Assembly (NCBI RefSeq): GCF_028682475.1
Contig: NZ_JANHLE010000027.1
Coordinates: forward strand, 1-64,000
Origin: Pseudomonas putida
GTDB lineage: Bacteria > Pseudomonadota > Gammaproteobacteria > Pseudomonadales > Pseudomonadaceae
Length of the DNA stretch: 64,000 nt
Direction of reading: 5' to 3'
This document shows positions 43,819-53,310 of the stretch, piece by piece. Position 1 is the stretch's first letter. Each line of letters begins with the position of its first letter. Both the position numbers and the translations under genes were made by a program. The notes below the pieces were generated by a model. It searched no databases and was not told where the DNA came from. It worked only from the letters and a program-made list of their open reading frames with translations.

Positions 43819-44745
43819 CTAGAGTTTCTCCAGGCAACCCGCCAGATCATTCCCCAGCGTCTCCAGTAACTGCTCATACCCCTGAGCACTGGCCGGCGCC
43901 GTCCCACCTAACGCATCAAGCTCAGCCAGGGTCACCGGCAAACCCGCCGTCAGCGTTTCAGCTAGGCGCGGACGCAACGGCGGCTCACTGAACACACAGG
44001 TCTTGCCCACGTCCTGCAGGCGCTTGCGCATCGCCGCCACATGCTGGGCGCCCGGCTGCACTTCGGCCGCCACGCTGAACACCCCGGCGTGCTTGAGGCC
44101 ATAAGCCGACTCGAAGTAATCGAACGCCTCATGGAACACGAAGAACGGTTTGCCGCTGATACCGGCCAGGCGCTTTTTCAGACGTGCATCCAGGGCATCC
44201 AGGCGTTCGCCGAAGGCTTTGAGGTTGCTCTGATAGCGTGCCGCGTTGGCTGGATCTGCAGCGCTCAGGTCACTGGCCATCTTCGCCGCGATCACCCGGG
44301 CATTGACCGACGACAGCCACAGGTGGGCATCGAGGCTGCCTGGGCGGTGATCGTGGTCATGCTCGTCGCCTTCTTCGTCATGTGAGTGGCTATCTTCGCC
44401 AAAGTGACGCAAGTGCAGGCCAGGCAGGTCTTGCACGGCGACACTGGGTTTGCTGCGGCTTTTCAGTACCCGCGGCAGAAAACCTTCCATGTCCGGGCCG
44501 ATCCAGTACAGCAGCTCGACATCACCGACTCGCCGTACGTCGGAGGGACGCAGGGCATAGTGATGCGGTGAAGCGCCCGGTGGCAGCAGCACTTCAGGGC
44601 TGCCGACGCCGTCCTGCACCGCCGCAGCGATCTGTTGCAGGGGCTTGATACTGGTCAGGACACGGACTTCGGCCTGTGCCTGGGCCATCACCAGGGTGGT
44701 GATAAAAGCGACAAAAAGGGCAAAAAATCGGGACACGATGACCAC
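43819..44745 (-). CDS. znuA: Zinc ABC transporter substrate-binding protein ZnuA
   Basis: A 308-aa periplasmic zinc-binding protein with a signal peptide (cleaved near AQA, residues 23-25). The family start VLTSIKPLQQIAAAV follows, with the zinc histidine in PGASPHHYALRPSD. The His/Asp-rich loop (about residues 114-135, with HSHDEEGDEHDHDH) collects zinc. It hands zinc to ZnuBC. It is divergent from zur, with a candidate Zur box in the 57-bp gap, so it should be repressed when zinc is plentiful. Confidence 0.94.
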   Translation of the reverse strand: MVIVSRFFALFVAFITTLVMAQAQAEVRVLTSIKPLQQIAAAVQDGVGSPEVLLPPGASPHHYALRPSDVRRVGDVELLYWIGPDMEGFLPRVLKSRSKPSVAVQDLPGLHLRHFGEDSHSHDEEGDEHDHDHRPGSLDAHLWLSSVNARVIAAKMASDLSAADPANAARYQSNLKAFGERLDALDARLKKRLAGISGKPFFVFHEAFDYFESAYGLKHAGVFSVAAEVQPGAQHVAAMRKRLQDVGKTCVFSEPPLRPRLAETLTAGLPVTLAELDALGGTAPASAQGYEQLLETLGNDLAGCLEKL

Positions 44746-44763
44746 TCAAAGGGGCAGGAACAG

Positions 44764-44776
44764 GTAACATAATAAC
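44764..44776. promoter_or_regulatory. Candidate Zur box between znuA and zur
   Basis: GTAACATAATAAC lies in the 57-bp divergent spacer. Read on the minus strand it is GTTATTATGTTAC, close to the core of gammaproteobacterial Zur sites (GTTATAATATAAC). Both genes are zinc-regulated in relatives, so one site can control both directions. Confidence 0.6.
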
Positions 44777-44802
44777 GTCTCTATTCAGAACCGTCGCCGC
44801 CC

Positions 44803-45285
44803 ATGCCTAAAACCCCGCTGGCCAACCGTCCCCACGACCACTCCCATTGCGTCCACAGCGCCCTGGCCGAGGCCGATGTGCTGTGCGCGCGCAAAGGCTT
44901 GCGCCTGACCGCCCTGCGCCGACGTGTGCTGGAGCTGGTGTGGCAGAGCCATAAACCCCTGGGCGCCTACGACATACTCGCAGTGCTGAGCGAGCAGGAC
45001 GGCCGTCGCGCAGCGCCACCAACCGTCTACCGGGCGCTGGATTTTCTCCTGGAAAACAGCCTGGTGCACCGCATCGCCTCGCTCAACGCCTTCATCGGCT
45101 GCAGCCACCCGGAGCATGCCCACCAGGGGCAGTTCCTGATCTGCCGGGAGTGCCATGTGGCGATCGAGCTGGAGCAGACCAGCATCAGCAACGCCATTGT
45201 CGCCAGCGCCAAGGACGTCGGCTTCAGCGTCGAAGCGCAAACCGTCGAAGTGGTCGGCTTGTGCGGCAACTGCCGGAGCGCCTGA
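44803..45285 (+). CDS. zur: Zinc uptake regulator Zur (Fur family)
   Basis: A 160-aa Fur-family repressor. The N-terminal winged helix (about 25-85) includes LRRRVLELVWQSHKPLGAYDIL. The dimerisation domain has the structural zinc cysteines CRECHVAIE and the C-terminal CGNC. It represses zinc uptake when loaded with Zn2+. It is first in zur-znuC-znuB; its stop overlaps the znuC start (TGATG). Confidence 0.93.
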   Translation: MPKTPLANRPHDHSHCVHSALAEADVLCARKGLRLTALRRRVLELVWQSHKPLGAYDILAVLSEQDGRRAAPPTVYRALDFLLENSLVHRIASLNAFIGCSHPEHAHQGQFLICRECHVAIELEQTSISNAIVASAKDVGFSVEAQTVEVVGLCGNCRSA

Positions 45286-46064
45286 TGAGCAATGCGCTGA
45301 TTCGCCTTGAACAGGTCGGCGTGGCTTTCTCCGGACAGCCCGTGCTCGACAGCATCGACCTGGCCGTCGAGCCCGGACAGATCGTTACCCTGATCGGCCC
45401 CAACGGTGCTGGCAAAACCACCCTGGTGCGTGCCGTGCTTGGCTTGCTCAAGCCCCACACCGGCAAGGTCTGGCGCAAGCCGCGCCTGCGCATCGGCTAC
45501 ATGCCGCAAAAACTGCACGTGGATGCCACCTTGCCGCTGTCGGTGCTGCGCTTTCTGCGCCTGGTGCCCGGTGTCGACCGCGCCGCCGCCCTCAGTGCGT
45601 TGCAGGAAGTCGGTGCCGAGCAGGTGATCGACAGCCCGATCCAGGGTATTTCCGGTGGCGAAATGCAGCGCGTGCTGCTGGCCCGGGCGCTGCTGCGCGA
45701 GCCTGAACTGCTGGTGCTGGATGAGCCGGTACAAGGCGTCGACGTGGCCGGCCAGGCCGAGCTGTACAGCCTGATCACCCGTTTGCGCGACCGCCACGGC
45801 TGCGGCGTGCTGATGGTCTCCCACGACCTGCACCTGGTGATGAGCACCACCGACCAGGTGGTCTGTCTGAACCGTCACGTCTGCTGCTCCGGCCACCCGG
45901 AACAGGTCAGCGGCGATCCGGCCTTCGTCGAACTGTTCGGCAGCAATGCGCCAAGCCTGGCGATCTACCATCACCATCACGACCACGCCCACGACCTGCA
46001 TGGTTCGGTGGTTACCCCGGCCCAAGGCGGTCACGTACACGGAGAACACTGCAAGCATGGCTGA
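45285..46064 (+). CDS. znuC: Zinc ABC transporter ATP-binding protein ZnuC
   Basis: The ATPase of the zinc transporter, 259 aa. Walker A is GPNGAGKTT, the signature is ISGGEMQRVLLARALL and Walker B is LLVLDEPVQGVD. The C-terminus is histidine-rich (YHHHHDHAHDLH), a known ZnuC feature that may bind zinc. The frame opens upstream at 45150 inside zur; the ATG at 45285 overlaps the zur stop and is the real start. Its end overlaps znuB by 8 bp. Confidence 0.94.
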   Translation: MSNALIRLEQVGVAFSGQPVLDSIDLAVEPGQIVTLIGPNGAGKTTLVRAVLGLLKPHTGKVWRKPRLRIGYMPQKLHVDATLPLSVLRFLRLVPGVDRAAALSALQEVGAEQVIDSPIQGISGGEMQRVLLARALLREPELLVLDEPVQGVDVAGQAELYSLITRLRDRHGCGVLMVSHDLHLVMSTTDQVVCLNRHVCCSGHPEQVSGDPAFVELFGSNAPSLAIYHHHHDHAHDLHGSVVTPAQGGHVHGEHCKHG

Positions 46065-46839
46065 TTTTCTGCTTTACGCCCTGCTCGCAGGCCTGGCCCT
46101 GGCCCTGGTCGCCGGCCCCTTGGGGTCCTTCGTGGTCTGGCGGCGCATGGCCTATTTTGGTGACACCCTTTCGCATGCCGCACTGCTGGGCGTGGCCCTC
46201 GGCTTCGTGCTGGATATCAGCCCGGCGCTGGCGGTAACGGTCGGCTGCCTGTTGCTGGCGCTGTTGCTGGTTACCCTGCAGCAGCGCCAGCCGCTGGCTT
46301 CCGACACCCTGCTGGGCATCCTCGCCCCGAGCACCCTGTCGCTCGGCCTGGTGGTGCTGAGTTTCATGCACGATGTGCGCATCGACCTGATGGCTTACCT
46401 GTTCGGTGACCTGCTGGCGATCAGCCCTGGCGACCTGGCCTGGATCCTTGGCGGCAGCGCAGCGGTGTTGCTGTTGCTGGTGGCGCTGTGGCGCCCGTTG
46501 CTGGCGGTGACCGTGCATGAAGAACTGGCGATGGTCGAAGGCCTGCCGGTGGCGGCGTTGCGCTTGGCATTGATGCTGCTGATCGCGGTGGTGATTGCCG
46601 TGGCGATGAAGATCGTCGGCGTGCTGCTGATTACCTCGCTGCTGATCATCCCGGCCGCTGCGGCGCAACGTCACGCCCGCTCGCCCGAACAGATGGCGCT
46701 GGGCGCCAGCCTGCTGGGGGTTACCGCAGTGTGCGGGGGCCTGGCGTTGTCGTGGTTCAAAGACACCCCGGCCGGCCCGTCGATCGTGGTCTGCGCCGCA
46801 GTGCTATTCTTGCTGAGCCTGGCCTGGCCCCGGCGCTGA
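46057..46839 (+). CDS. znuB: Zinc ABC transporter permease ZnuB
   Basis: A 260-aa permease with about eight helices, of the metal ABC-3 family. FGDTLSHAALLGVALG near the N-terminus and KIVGVLLITSLLIIPAAAA are characteristic. The ATG at 46057 (MADFLLYALLAG) lies inside the end of znuC, so translation is coupled. It is last in the operon, followed by a long hairpin. Confidence 0.94.
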   Translation: MADFLLYALLAGLALALVAGPLGSFVVWRRMAYFGDTLSHAALLGVALGFVLDISPALAVTVGCLLLALLLVTLQQRQPLASDTLLGILAPSTLSLGLVVLSFMHDVRIDLMAYLFGDLLAISPGDLAWILGGSAAVLLLLVALWRPLLAVTVHEELAMVEGLPVAALRLALMLLIAVVIAVAMKIVGVLLITSLLIIPAAAAQRHARSPEQMALGASLLGVTAVCGGLALSWFKDTPAGPSIVVCAAVLFLLSLAWPRR

Positions 46840-46841
46840 GC

Positions 46842-46874
46842 CGCAGGGTGCAGCCAAGGCGGTTGCACCCTGCG
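46842..46874 (+). terminator. Hairpin after znuB
   Basis: CGCAGGGTGCA pairs perfectly with TGCACCCTGCG (11 bp) around an 11-base loop, 2 bp after the znuB stop. No T run follows, so it may act as a weak terminator or a 3' stabiliser. Confidence 0.6.
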
Positions 46875-46969
46875 ACAGTTAAATCTCGCAGGGCCCTGAA
46901 GATTTATTTTCGAGCCTGCGGACTGGGTGTAGACTTGGCCGCTTTTTGCGCAAATAGAGAGTTGCAGGA

Positions 46970-47683
46970 ATGAAGCCGTTTTCCTCCCGTTATCTGCTCC
47001 TTGCCGCGTTTTCGCTGATCCTGGCTGCGTGCTCCAGCACCCCGGCCGATAACGCCAGCACACCTGCCCAGGCCGATGCCTGGCAGCAGTTGGAGCAAAG
47101 TATCGCCAGCAGTGAGCTGGCCACCGCCGAAGATCAGCTGGCCGCCCTGCAGGCTCAATATCCCGATGACAGCCGGGTCGAGCAGCACCAGCGGCAATTG
47201 GCCGAAGCCTACCTGCAACGCAGTCAGATCGTCCTGCAAAAGGGCGACGTCAATGCCGCCGCCACTGCCCTGAGCCGCGCCCGTGCGCTGATGCCCAAAG
47301 CTCCGGCATTGACCGGCGGCGTCAACGGCGCCATCGCCCAGGCGCGCAAGGCTGAGCTGGAGAAAGCCGAAGCGGCCCTCAAGGCGGCCGAAGCACGTCC
47401 CAAGGCCAAGCTGATCGATCCGACCGCGCCGAACACCGTCGTGGCATTGAAAACCAGCAATATTCGTGAAATGCGCCGGCAACTGGATGATATCGCCGCT
47501 GATGTGGTGAATTTCCAGTGCGACGTGGTGTTCCAGGTACCGCGCAAGGATGACGCCCCGTGGCTCAAGACCTTGCTGAGCAAGCGCGTACAGAAGCTCG
47601 ACAGTGAATTCGCCCTGCAGCAATCCCATGAGATCCATCGCAACCAGCCTGCCCAGGCGGTGCTGGTTCCGCGCCGCCCTTGA
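46970..47683 (+). CDS. PA5502-type lipoprotein
   Basis: A 237-aa lipoprotein; the signal ends in the lipobox LAAC (Cys21). The mature part is alpha-helical with TPR-like pairs of helices (SELATAEDQLAALQAQYPDDSRV), an Ala/Glu/Lys-rich coiled stretch (about 120-150), and a conserved C-terminal segment. By position after znuB and by sequence it matches the PA5502 family of Pseudomonas, whose function is unknown. It is convergent with katE. Confidence 0.78.
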   Translation: MKPFSSRYLLLAAFSLILAACSSTPADNASTPAQADAWQQLEQSIASSELATAEDQLAALQAQYPDDSRVEQHQRQLAEAYLQRSQIVLQKGDVNAAATALSRARALMPKAPALTGGVNGAIAQARKAELEKAEAALKAAEARPKAKLIDPTAPNTVVALKTSNIREMRRQLDDIAADVVNFQCDVVFQVPRKDDAPWLKTLLSKRVQKLDSEFALQQSHEIHRNQPAQAVLVPRRP

Positions 47684-47687
47684 GTGA

Positions 47688-47711
47688 CCGGGTGCCCAAC
47701 TGGGCACCCGG
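47688..47711. terminator. Bidirectional hairpin between the lipoprotein gene and katE
   Basis: CCGGGTGCCCA and TGGGCACCCGG form an 11-bp inverted repeat between the two convergent genes. There is no T run on either side. Confidence 0.6.
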
Positions 47712-47719
47712 CTCCTGCG

Positions 47720-49858
47720 TCAAGCCGGAATGGCTTTCGCAGCACCCTCACGCTCCCATACCCGATGCTTGGCAATCGCCGTGATAAAAGCCTTGTGGGC
47801 TTTGTCATCGTTACCCAGCAGCAAGCCGCTATCGGTCTTGAGCCCCAGCTTATCGAGCAGCGGCTGCGCTTCACTGGCCAGGCCGATGGGTTTCAGGTGT
47901 TTATAGGCTTCGAGCAGAAAGTGCAGGGCAACTCCGTTACCCGCCAGCGTCTGCAGCGCGGGCTTGCCAGCCGGCACCCAGACCGCATCAAACACCACCG
48001 AAGGCATGCCTTCCATCGACGCATCCACGGCCAACCTCTGGCCTTGGGCAGTCTTCACCGGCGCCGAGTCAGGCCCCAGCAGCTTAATCTGCGCACTCTC
48101 GGCGTGCAGTGCCTTTACCAGCCTGTCGACGCTGTCGCCATCCACACCGTCAGCCACCAGTACCGCCACCTTGCGCCCCTTGATGCCTTCACCCAGCAGG
48201 TTCATCTGACTCAAGGCGGGCGACTGCTTCAGGCCTGGCTCAGGCACATCGACCGTGCCTTTTTTCGGCGCAGGCAGCCCGAGATTCGCCGCCACCCGTG
48301 CCGCCAGCTTCAGGTCGATATTGGCGAGAATCTCGTTCACCTCGCGCTCGCGGATGTACGCCCGCTCGACCTTGCCCAGCTCAAAGCTGTAAGCGCTGAT
48401 GATGTGCTCCTGCTCGGTCGCACTCATGCTGTGGAAGAACAGCCGCGCCTGGGAGAAGTGATCGGCAAAGGACGGGCTGCGCTGCCGCACCTTGTGTGCC
48501 TCGATCCGCTCTGGATAGGATTCGAAGCCACCGTCGCTGGCCGCCGCCGGGGTTTCCTGCGGCCATCCGCCATCGATCGAGTTGGGCTCGTACGAGGCCC
48601 GGCCCTTGTCCAGGGTGACCCGATGCTGTGCGTCGCGCTGGCCATTGTGGTTCGGTGCCAGCGGCCGGTTGATCGGAATCTCGTGAAAATTCGGCCCGCC
48701 GAGACGGCTGATCTGGGTATCGGTGTAGGAAAACAGCCGGCCCTGCAGCAACGGATCATTGGAGAAATCGATACCCGGGACGATATGCCCGGGGCAGAAC
48801 GCGACCTGCTCGGTTTCGGCGAAGAAGTTGTCCGGGTTACGGTTGAGCACCATCTTGCCCAAGGGCGTCACCGGCACCAGTTCTTCGGGGATGAGCTTGG
48901 TCGGGTCGAGCAGGTCGAAGTCGAATGTGTGTTCGTCTTCTTCGGCGACGATCTGCACACCGAACTCCCACTCCGGGTAATTGCCGGTTTCGATCGCTTC
49001 CCAGAGGTCACGGCGGTGGTAGTCGGTGTCCTTGCCGGCAAGCTTTTGCGCTTCGTCCCAGAGCAGCGAGCAGACGCCCGCTTTGGGTTTCCAGTGGAAT
49101 TTGACCAAGCTCGACTTACCTTCGGCGTTGATCAGTCTGAAGGTATGCACGCCAAAGCCCTGCATGGTGCGCAGGCTCTTCGGAATGGCCCGGTCAGACA
49201 TCGCCCAGATCACCATGTGCGCCGACTCCGGCACCAGCGAGACAAAGTCCCAGAAGGTGTCATGGGCTGAACCACCGGTGGGCATTTCGTTGTGCGGCTC
49301 GGGTTTTACCGCGTGAACGAAGTCGGGAAACTTGATGGCGTCCTGAATGAAAAAGACCGGCATGTTGTTGCCAACCAGGTCGAAATTGCCCTCATCGGTG
49401 AAAAACTTGACGGCAAAGCCGCGCACGTCACGTACCGTGTCACCCGAGCCTCGTGGTCCTTGCACGGTGGAAAAGCGCACGAACACCGGGGTGATCTTCT
49501 CCGGCTCCTGAAGGAACCCGGCCTTGGTCAGCGCTGCATGGGATTTATAAGTCTGGAAGTAACCATGAGCGCCGCTGCCACGGGCATGGACGATGCGCTC
49601 GGGGATCCGCTCGTGGTCAAAATGCGTGATTTTCTCACGCATGATGAAGTCTTCCAGCAGCGACGGCCCGCGGTCTCCAGCCCGCAGCGTGTTCTGGTTG
49701 TCGGCGACCTTGACGCCCTGGTTGGTACGCAAGGCCTGGCCGCTGGCATCGCTGCGAAAGGCCTCCAGGCTTTGCAGCTTGGCATTGGTATTGGCCCGGT
49801 CGGGGGTCTGGGTGCCGGCCAGTTGACTTTCCTTGGGCGGATTCTTCTTGCTGGGCAT
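47720..49858 (-). CDS. katE: Large-subunit catalase KatE (HPII type)
   Basis: A 712-aa clade II catalase that breaks down hydrogen peroxide. The active-site histidine is in RIVHARGSGAHGYFQ, and the proximal tyrosine region is in FSYTDTQISRLG. A C-terminal flavodoxin/DJ-1-like domain (about 560-712, GRKVAVLVADGVDGD) marks the large-subunit type. MPSKKNPPKES at 49858 is the start: GAGGAG is correctly spaced there, whereas the frame runs further to 49942. In relatives it is RpoS-dependent; no such promoter was identified with confidence. Confidence 0.93.
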   Translation of the reverse strand: MPSKKNPPKESQLAGTQTPDRANTNAKLQSLEAFRSDASGQALRTNQGVKVADNQNTLRAGDRGPSLLEDFIMREKITHFDHERIPERIVHARGSGAHGYFQTYKSHAALTKAGFLQEPEKITPVFVRFSTVQGPRGSGDTVRDVRGFAVKFFTDEGNFDLVGNNMPVFFIQDAIKFPDFVHAVKPEPHNEMPTGGSAHDTFWDFVSLVPESAHMVIWAMSDRAIPKSLRTMQGFGVHTFRLINAEGKSSLVKFHWKPKAGVCSLLWDEAQKLAGKDTDYHRRDLWEAIETGNYPEWEFGVQIVAEEDEHTFDFDLLDPTKLIPEELVPVTPLGKMVLNRNPDNFFAETEQVAFCPGHIVPGIDFSNDPLLQGRLFSYTDTQISRLGGPNFHEIPINRPLAPNHNGQRDAQHRVTLDKGRASYEPNSIDGGWPQETPAAASDGGFESYPERIEAHKVRQRSPSFADHFSQARLFFHSMSATEQEHIISAYSFELGKVERAYIREREVNEILANIDLKLAARVAANLGLPAPKKGTVDVPEPGLKQSPALSQMNLLGEGIKGRKVAVLVADGVDGDSVDRLVKALHAESAQIKLLGPDSAPVKTAQGQRLAVDASMEGMPSVVFDAVWVPAGKPALQTLAGNGVALHFLLEAYKHLKPIGLASEAQPLLDKLGLKTDSGLLLGNDDKAHKAFITAIAKHRVWEREGAAKAIPA

Positions 49859-50084
49859 TGGAACGCTCTCCTCGATCAGTCTCGGTTCGGCCCCACGGCG
49901 GGCCCTTTCAGTAGGGACTGGCCGGGTTGCACGAGCGTTCAATCGGATCGACCACTGATCGCGTTATTCCCGTAGCATTGGTCAATTGCGAAATAAATGC
50001 TAAGAACCTCTATACGAACAGGCTAAAATGCGCGCCCCGGCTAACCGCTGACCCAAATTCCATGCGCCCCACAAGGTTCGCTAC

Positions 50085-51092
50085 GTGATCGAGTTTGAAA
50101 ATGTGCATAAAACCTACCGCGTCGCCGGTAGGGACATCCCCGCGCTGCACCCGACCAACCTGAGTGTCGAAAACGGCCAGGTGTTCGGACTGATCGGCCA
50201 CTCCGGTGCCGGCAAGAGTACCCTGCTGCGCCTGATCAACCGCCTGGAAGCCCCAAGCGGCGGCAAGATCATTGTTGACGGTGAAGATGTCACCGCGTTC
50301 AACGCCAATGACCTGCGGCGCTTCCGCCAGCAAGTCGGGATGATCTTCCAGCACTTCAACCTGCTGGCGTCCAAGACCGTGGCCGACAACGTTGCGTTGC
50401 CGCTGACCCTGGCCGGCGAGCTGTCGCGCAAGGAGATCAACCTCCGCGTCAGCGAACTGCTGGCCCGTGTCGGCCTGTCCGAGCACGCGAAAAAATACCC
50501 GGCGCAGTTGTCCGGCGGCCAGAAGCAACGCGTCGGCATTGCCCGCGCGTTGTCGACCAAGCCGAAAATCCTGCTCTGCGACGAAGCCACCAGCGCGCTC
50601 GATCCGCAGACCACCGCTTCGGTCCTGCAACTGCTGGCGGAGATCAACCGCGAGCTGAAGCTGACCATCGTGCTGATCACCCATGAAATGGACGTGATCC
50701 GCCGGGTCTGTGACCGGGTGGCGGTGATGGATGCCGGGCAGATCGTCGAGCACGGCCCGGTGGCCGATGTGTTCCTGCATCCGCAGCACCCGACCACCAA
50801 GCGCTTCGTCCAGGAAGACGAGCAGATCGACGAGAACGAACAGCGCGACGACTTCGCCCATGTACCAGGCCGCATCGTGCGCCTGACCTTCCAGGGCGAT
50901 TCCACCTACGCGCCGCTGCTGGGCACCGTTGCGCGCGAAACCGGCGTGGACTACAGCATCCTCGCCGGCCGCATCGACCGTATCAAAGACACCCCGTATG
51001 GGCAGCTGACCCTGGCCGTGACTGGCGGCGACATGGAAGCGGCCTTCGCCCGCTTCACGGCGGCTGATGTACATATGGAGGTACTGCGTTAA
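50085..51092 (+). CDS. metN: Methionine ABC transporter ATP-binding protein MetN
   Basis: A 335-aa ATPase. Walker A is GHSGAGKST, the signature is LSGGQKQRVGIARAL and Walker B is ILLCDEATSALDP. A C-terminal NIL domain (about 265-335, VRLTFQGDSTYAPLL) senses methionine and inhibits transport. It uses a GTG start at 50085. It powers uptake of L- and D-methionine with MetI and MetQ. It overlaps metI by one base (TAATG). Confidence 0.94.
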   Translation: MIEFENVHKTYRVAGRDIPALHPTNLSVENGQVFGLIGHSGAGKSTLLRLINRLEAPSGGKIIVDGEDVTAFNANDLRRFRQQVGMIFQHFNLLASKTVADNVALPLTLAGELSRKEINLRVSELLARVGLSEHAKKYPAQLSGGQKQRVGIARALSTKPKILLCDEATSALDPQTTASVLQLLAEINRELKLTIVLITHEMDVIRRVCDRVAVMDAGQIVEHGPVADVFLHPQHPTTKRFVQEDEQIDENEQRDDFAHVPGRIVRLTFQGDSTYAPLLGTVARETGVDYSILAGRIDRIKDTPYGQLTLAVTGGDMEAAFARFTAADVHMEVLR

Positions 51093-51763
51093 TGGACGCC
51101 TTGAGTTTCTTCGCCAACGTCGACTGGGCCGAAATCTGGCTGGCGACCATCGACACCATGATCATGCTGTTCGGCTCGCTGCTGTTCACCGTGCTGCTTG
51201 GCCTGCCGTTGGGCGTGCTGCTGTTCCTCTGCGGCCCGCGCCAGCTGTTCGAACAGAAGGGCGTGTATGCGCTGCTGTCGTTTGTGGTCAACGTGCTGCG
51301 TTCGCTGCCGTTCATCATCCTGCTGATCGTGATGATTCCGTTCACCGTGCTGATCACCGGCACCTCGCTGGGCGTCGCCGGGGCTATTCCACCGCTGGTG
51401 GTGGGTGCTACGCCGTTCTTCGCGCGCCTGGTGGAAACCGCCTTGCGTGAAGTCGACCGCGGCATTATCGAGGCGACCCAGTCGATGGGCGCCACGACCC
51501 GACAGATCATCATCAATGCCTTGCTGCCTGAAGCCCGTCCGGGCATCTTCGCAGCGATCACCGTCACTGCCATTACCCTGGTGTCCTACACCGCCATGGC
51601 GGGTGTGGTCGGAGCGGGCGGTCTCGGTGACCTGGCGATCCGCTTTGGCTACCAACGTTTCCAGACCGACGTGATGGTGGTCACCGTGGTCCTGCTGCTG
51701 ATACTGGTTCAAGTACTGCAGAGCGTGGGCGACAAACTGGTTGTGCATTTTTCCCGTAAGTAA
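51092..51763 (+). CDS. metI: Methionine ABC transporter permease MetI
   Basis: A 223-aa permease with five to six helices. The coupling loop EAARGI-like motif appears as EATQSMGATTRQIIINALLPEARPG. It forms the membrane channel with MetN. The start overlaps the metN stop. Length is normal. Confidence 0.94.
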   Translation: MDALSFFANVDWAEIWLATIDTMIMLFGSLLFTVLLGLPLGVLLFLCGPRQLFEQKGVYALLSFVVNVLRSLPFIILLIVMIPFTVLITGTSLGVAGAIPPLVVGATPFFARLVETALREVDRGIIEATQSMGATTRQIIINALLPEARPGIFAAITVTAITLVSYTAMAGVVGAGGLGDLAIRFGYQRFQTDVMVVTVVLLLILVQVLQSVGDKLVVHFSRK

Positions 51764-51825
51764 CCCCATGGGTCGGCGCTGCCGACGCACCGGGGGCCGG
51801 ACCGGCCCTCACAAGGAGTGATTTG

Positions 51826-52596
51826 ATGAAAAAGCTGCTTGCTGTTGTCGCCGCCGTCGCGGCCTTCTCCGCTCAGGCCGAGACCCTGACCGTTGCTGCC
51901 ACCCCGGTGCCACACGCCGAGATCCTCGAGTTCGTCAAACCGGCCCTGGCCAAAGAAGGCGTGGACCTGAAGGTGAAGGTCTTCACCGACTACATCCAGC
52001 CGAACGTACAGGTTGCCGAAAAGCGCCTGGACGCCAACTTCTTCCAGCACCAGCCGTACCTGGATGAATTCAACAAGGCCAAGGGCACCAAACTGGTCAG
52101 CGTTGCCGGTGTGCACCTGGAGCCACTGGGCGCCTACTCGAGCAAGTTCAAGGCGCTTGCAGAACTGCCTTCGACCGCTACCGTGGTCATTCCCAACGAC
52201 GCCACCAACGGTGGTCGTGCCTTGCTGCTGCTGGACAAGGCCGGTGTGATCAAGCTGAAAGACAACACCAACATCCTCTCGACCGTCAAAGACATCACCG
52301 AGAATCCAAAGAACCTGAAGTTCCGTGAACTGGAAGCGGCGACCATCCCGCGTGTGCTGACCCAGGTCGACCTGGCACTGATCAACACCAACTACGCGCT
52401 GGAAGCCAAGCTGAACCCTGAATCTGATGCGCTGGTCATCGAAGGTGCGGATTCGCCTTACGTGAACATCCTGGTCACCCGTGAAGACAACAAGGATGCC
52501 GAAGCGGTGAAGAAGCTGGTAGCAGCCCTGCACACCCCGGAAGTGAAGAAGTTCATCGAAGAGAAGTACAAGGGCGCGGTCAAGCCGGCGTTCTGA
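51826..52596 (+). CDS. metQ: Methionine-binding protein MetQ
   Basis: A 256-aa periplasmic protein of the NlpA/MetQ family. It has a signal peptide cleaved near AQA (residues 17-19) and no lipobox cysteine, so it is soluble rather than a lipoprotein as in E. coli. The domain begins TLTVAATPVPHAEILEF and includes RLDANFFQHQPYLDEF and PNDATNGGRALLLL. The ATG at 51826 follows AAGGAG; a TTG one codon earlier is not needed. It is last in metNIQ and followed by a REP pair. Confidence 0.93.
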   Translation: MKKLLAVVAAVAAFSAQAETLTVAATPVPHAEILEFVKPALAKEGVDLKVKVFTDYIQPNVQVAEKRLDANFFQHQPYLDEFNKAKGTKLVSVAGVHLEPLGAYSSKFKALAELPSTATVVIPNDATNGGRALLLLDKAGVIKLKDNTNILSTVKDITENPKNLKFRELEAATIPRVLTQVDLALINTNYALEAKLNPESDALVIEGADSPYVNILVTREDNKDAEAVKKLVAALHTPEVKKFIEEKYKGAVKPAF

Positions 52597-52608
52597 TTCA
52601 ATACTCTA

Positions 52609-52672
52609 TCGCGGGGCAAGCCCGCTCCCACCAGGTTTATGCACAACCGGTGGGAGCGGGCTTGCCCCGCGA
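52609..52672. repeat. REP pair (REPIN), GCGGGGCAAGCCC type
   Basis: Inverted 23-bp units at 52609-52631 and 52650-52672 between the convergent metQ and sco genes, identical in type to those at 18661 and 24645. Confidence 0.9.
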
Positions 52673-52677
52673 TGCTT

Positions 52678-53310
52678 TCAATCGCGTTTAACCAATCCCG
52701 GCAGTTGCGCCACCAGCTTCTGGTTGTTGAACGGCGCACGAATAAAGCCACGCTGCTTGCCATCCGGCCCCAGCAGCGCCAGGTTGCCACTGTGATCCAC
52801 CGTATAGTTCGGCTTGCTGGTATCGGCCGGAATGAACGGAATGCTTACCGCATTGGCCAGCTTCTGCAGGTTCTCCAGTGAACCGGTCACGCCGCGGAAG
52901 TCCTTGTCGAAATAGCCCAGATACTGTTTGAGCTGCGTCGGTGTATCCCGATTCGGGTCGACGCTGACCAGCACCACCTGCAGCCGCTCCACGGCCTCTT
53001 TAGGCAGCTCGCTTTTCACCTGACGCAATTGCGCCAGCGTGGTCGGGCAGATGTCCGGGCAGAAGGTGTAGCCGAAAAACAGCAGCGACCACTTGCCCTT
53101 GAGCTCATCCATCATGACCGGCTGGCCGTTCTCGTCGGTCATTTCCAGCGCCGGCACCGTGCGGCTCTGCGGCAGCAGGATGATGCCGGCATCGATCAGC
53201 TCGGTCGGGTTGCCGGCACTGCGGCCATTGAGCACCTTGTTGACAGTAAGCCCGAGGATCACGGCGACCACGGCAACGAGGATGAAGACGGTTTTCTGGG
53301 TTCGAGTCAT
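52678..53310 (-). CDS. SCO1/SenC family copper chaperone
   Basis: A 210-aa protein anchored by one N-terminal helix (about 7-25) with a periplasmic thioredoxin-like domain. Copper ligands are CPDIC (FGYTFCPDICPTTL) and the distal histidine in TVDHSGNLAL. It delivers copper to the CuA site of oxidase subunit II. It is the last gene of the oxidase cluster and overlaps ctaB by 4 bp. Confidence 0.92.
   Translation of the reverse strand: MTRTQKTVFILVAVVAVILGLTVNKVLNGRSAGNPTELIDAGIILLPQSRTVPALEMTDENGQPVMMDELKGKWSLLFFGYTFCPDICPTTLAQLRQVKSELPKEAVERLQVVLVSVDPNRDTPTQLKQYLGYFDKDFRGVTGSLENLQKLANAVSIPFIPADTSKPNYTVDHSGNLALLGPDGKQRGFIRAPFNNQKLVAQLPGLVKRD

Noticed and set aside
49859..50084. S-adenosylmethionine or other methionine riboswitch before metN
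   Set aside because: The 226-bp katE-metN spacer shows no aptamer-like conserved helices, and the leader before the GTG start is short.
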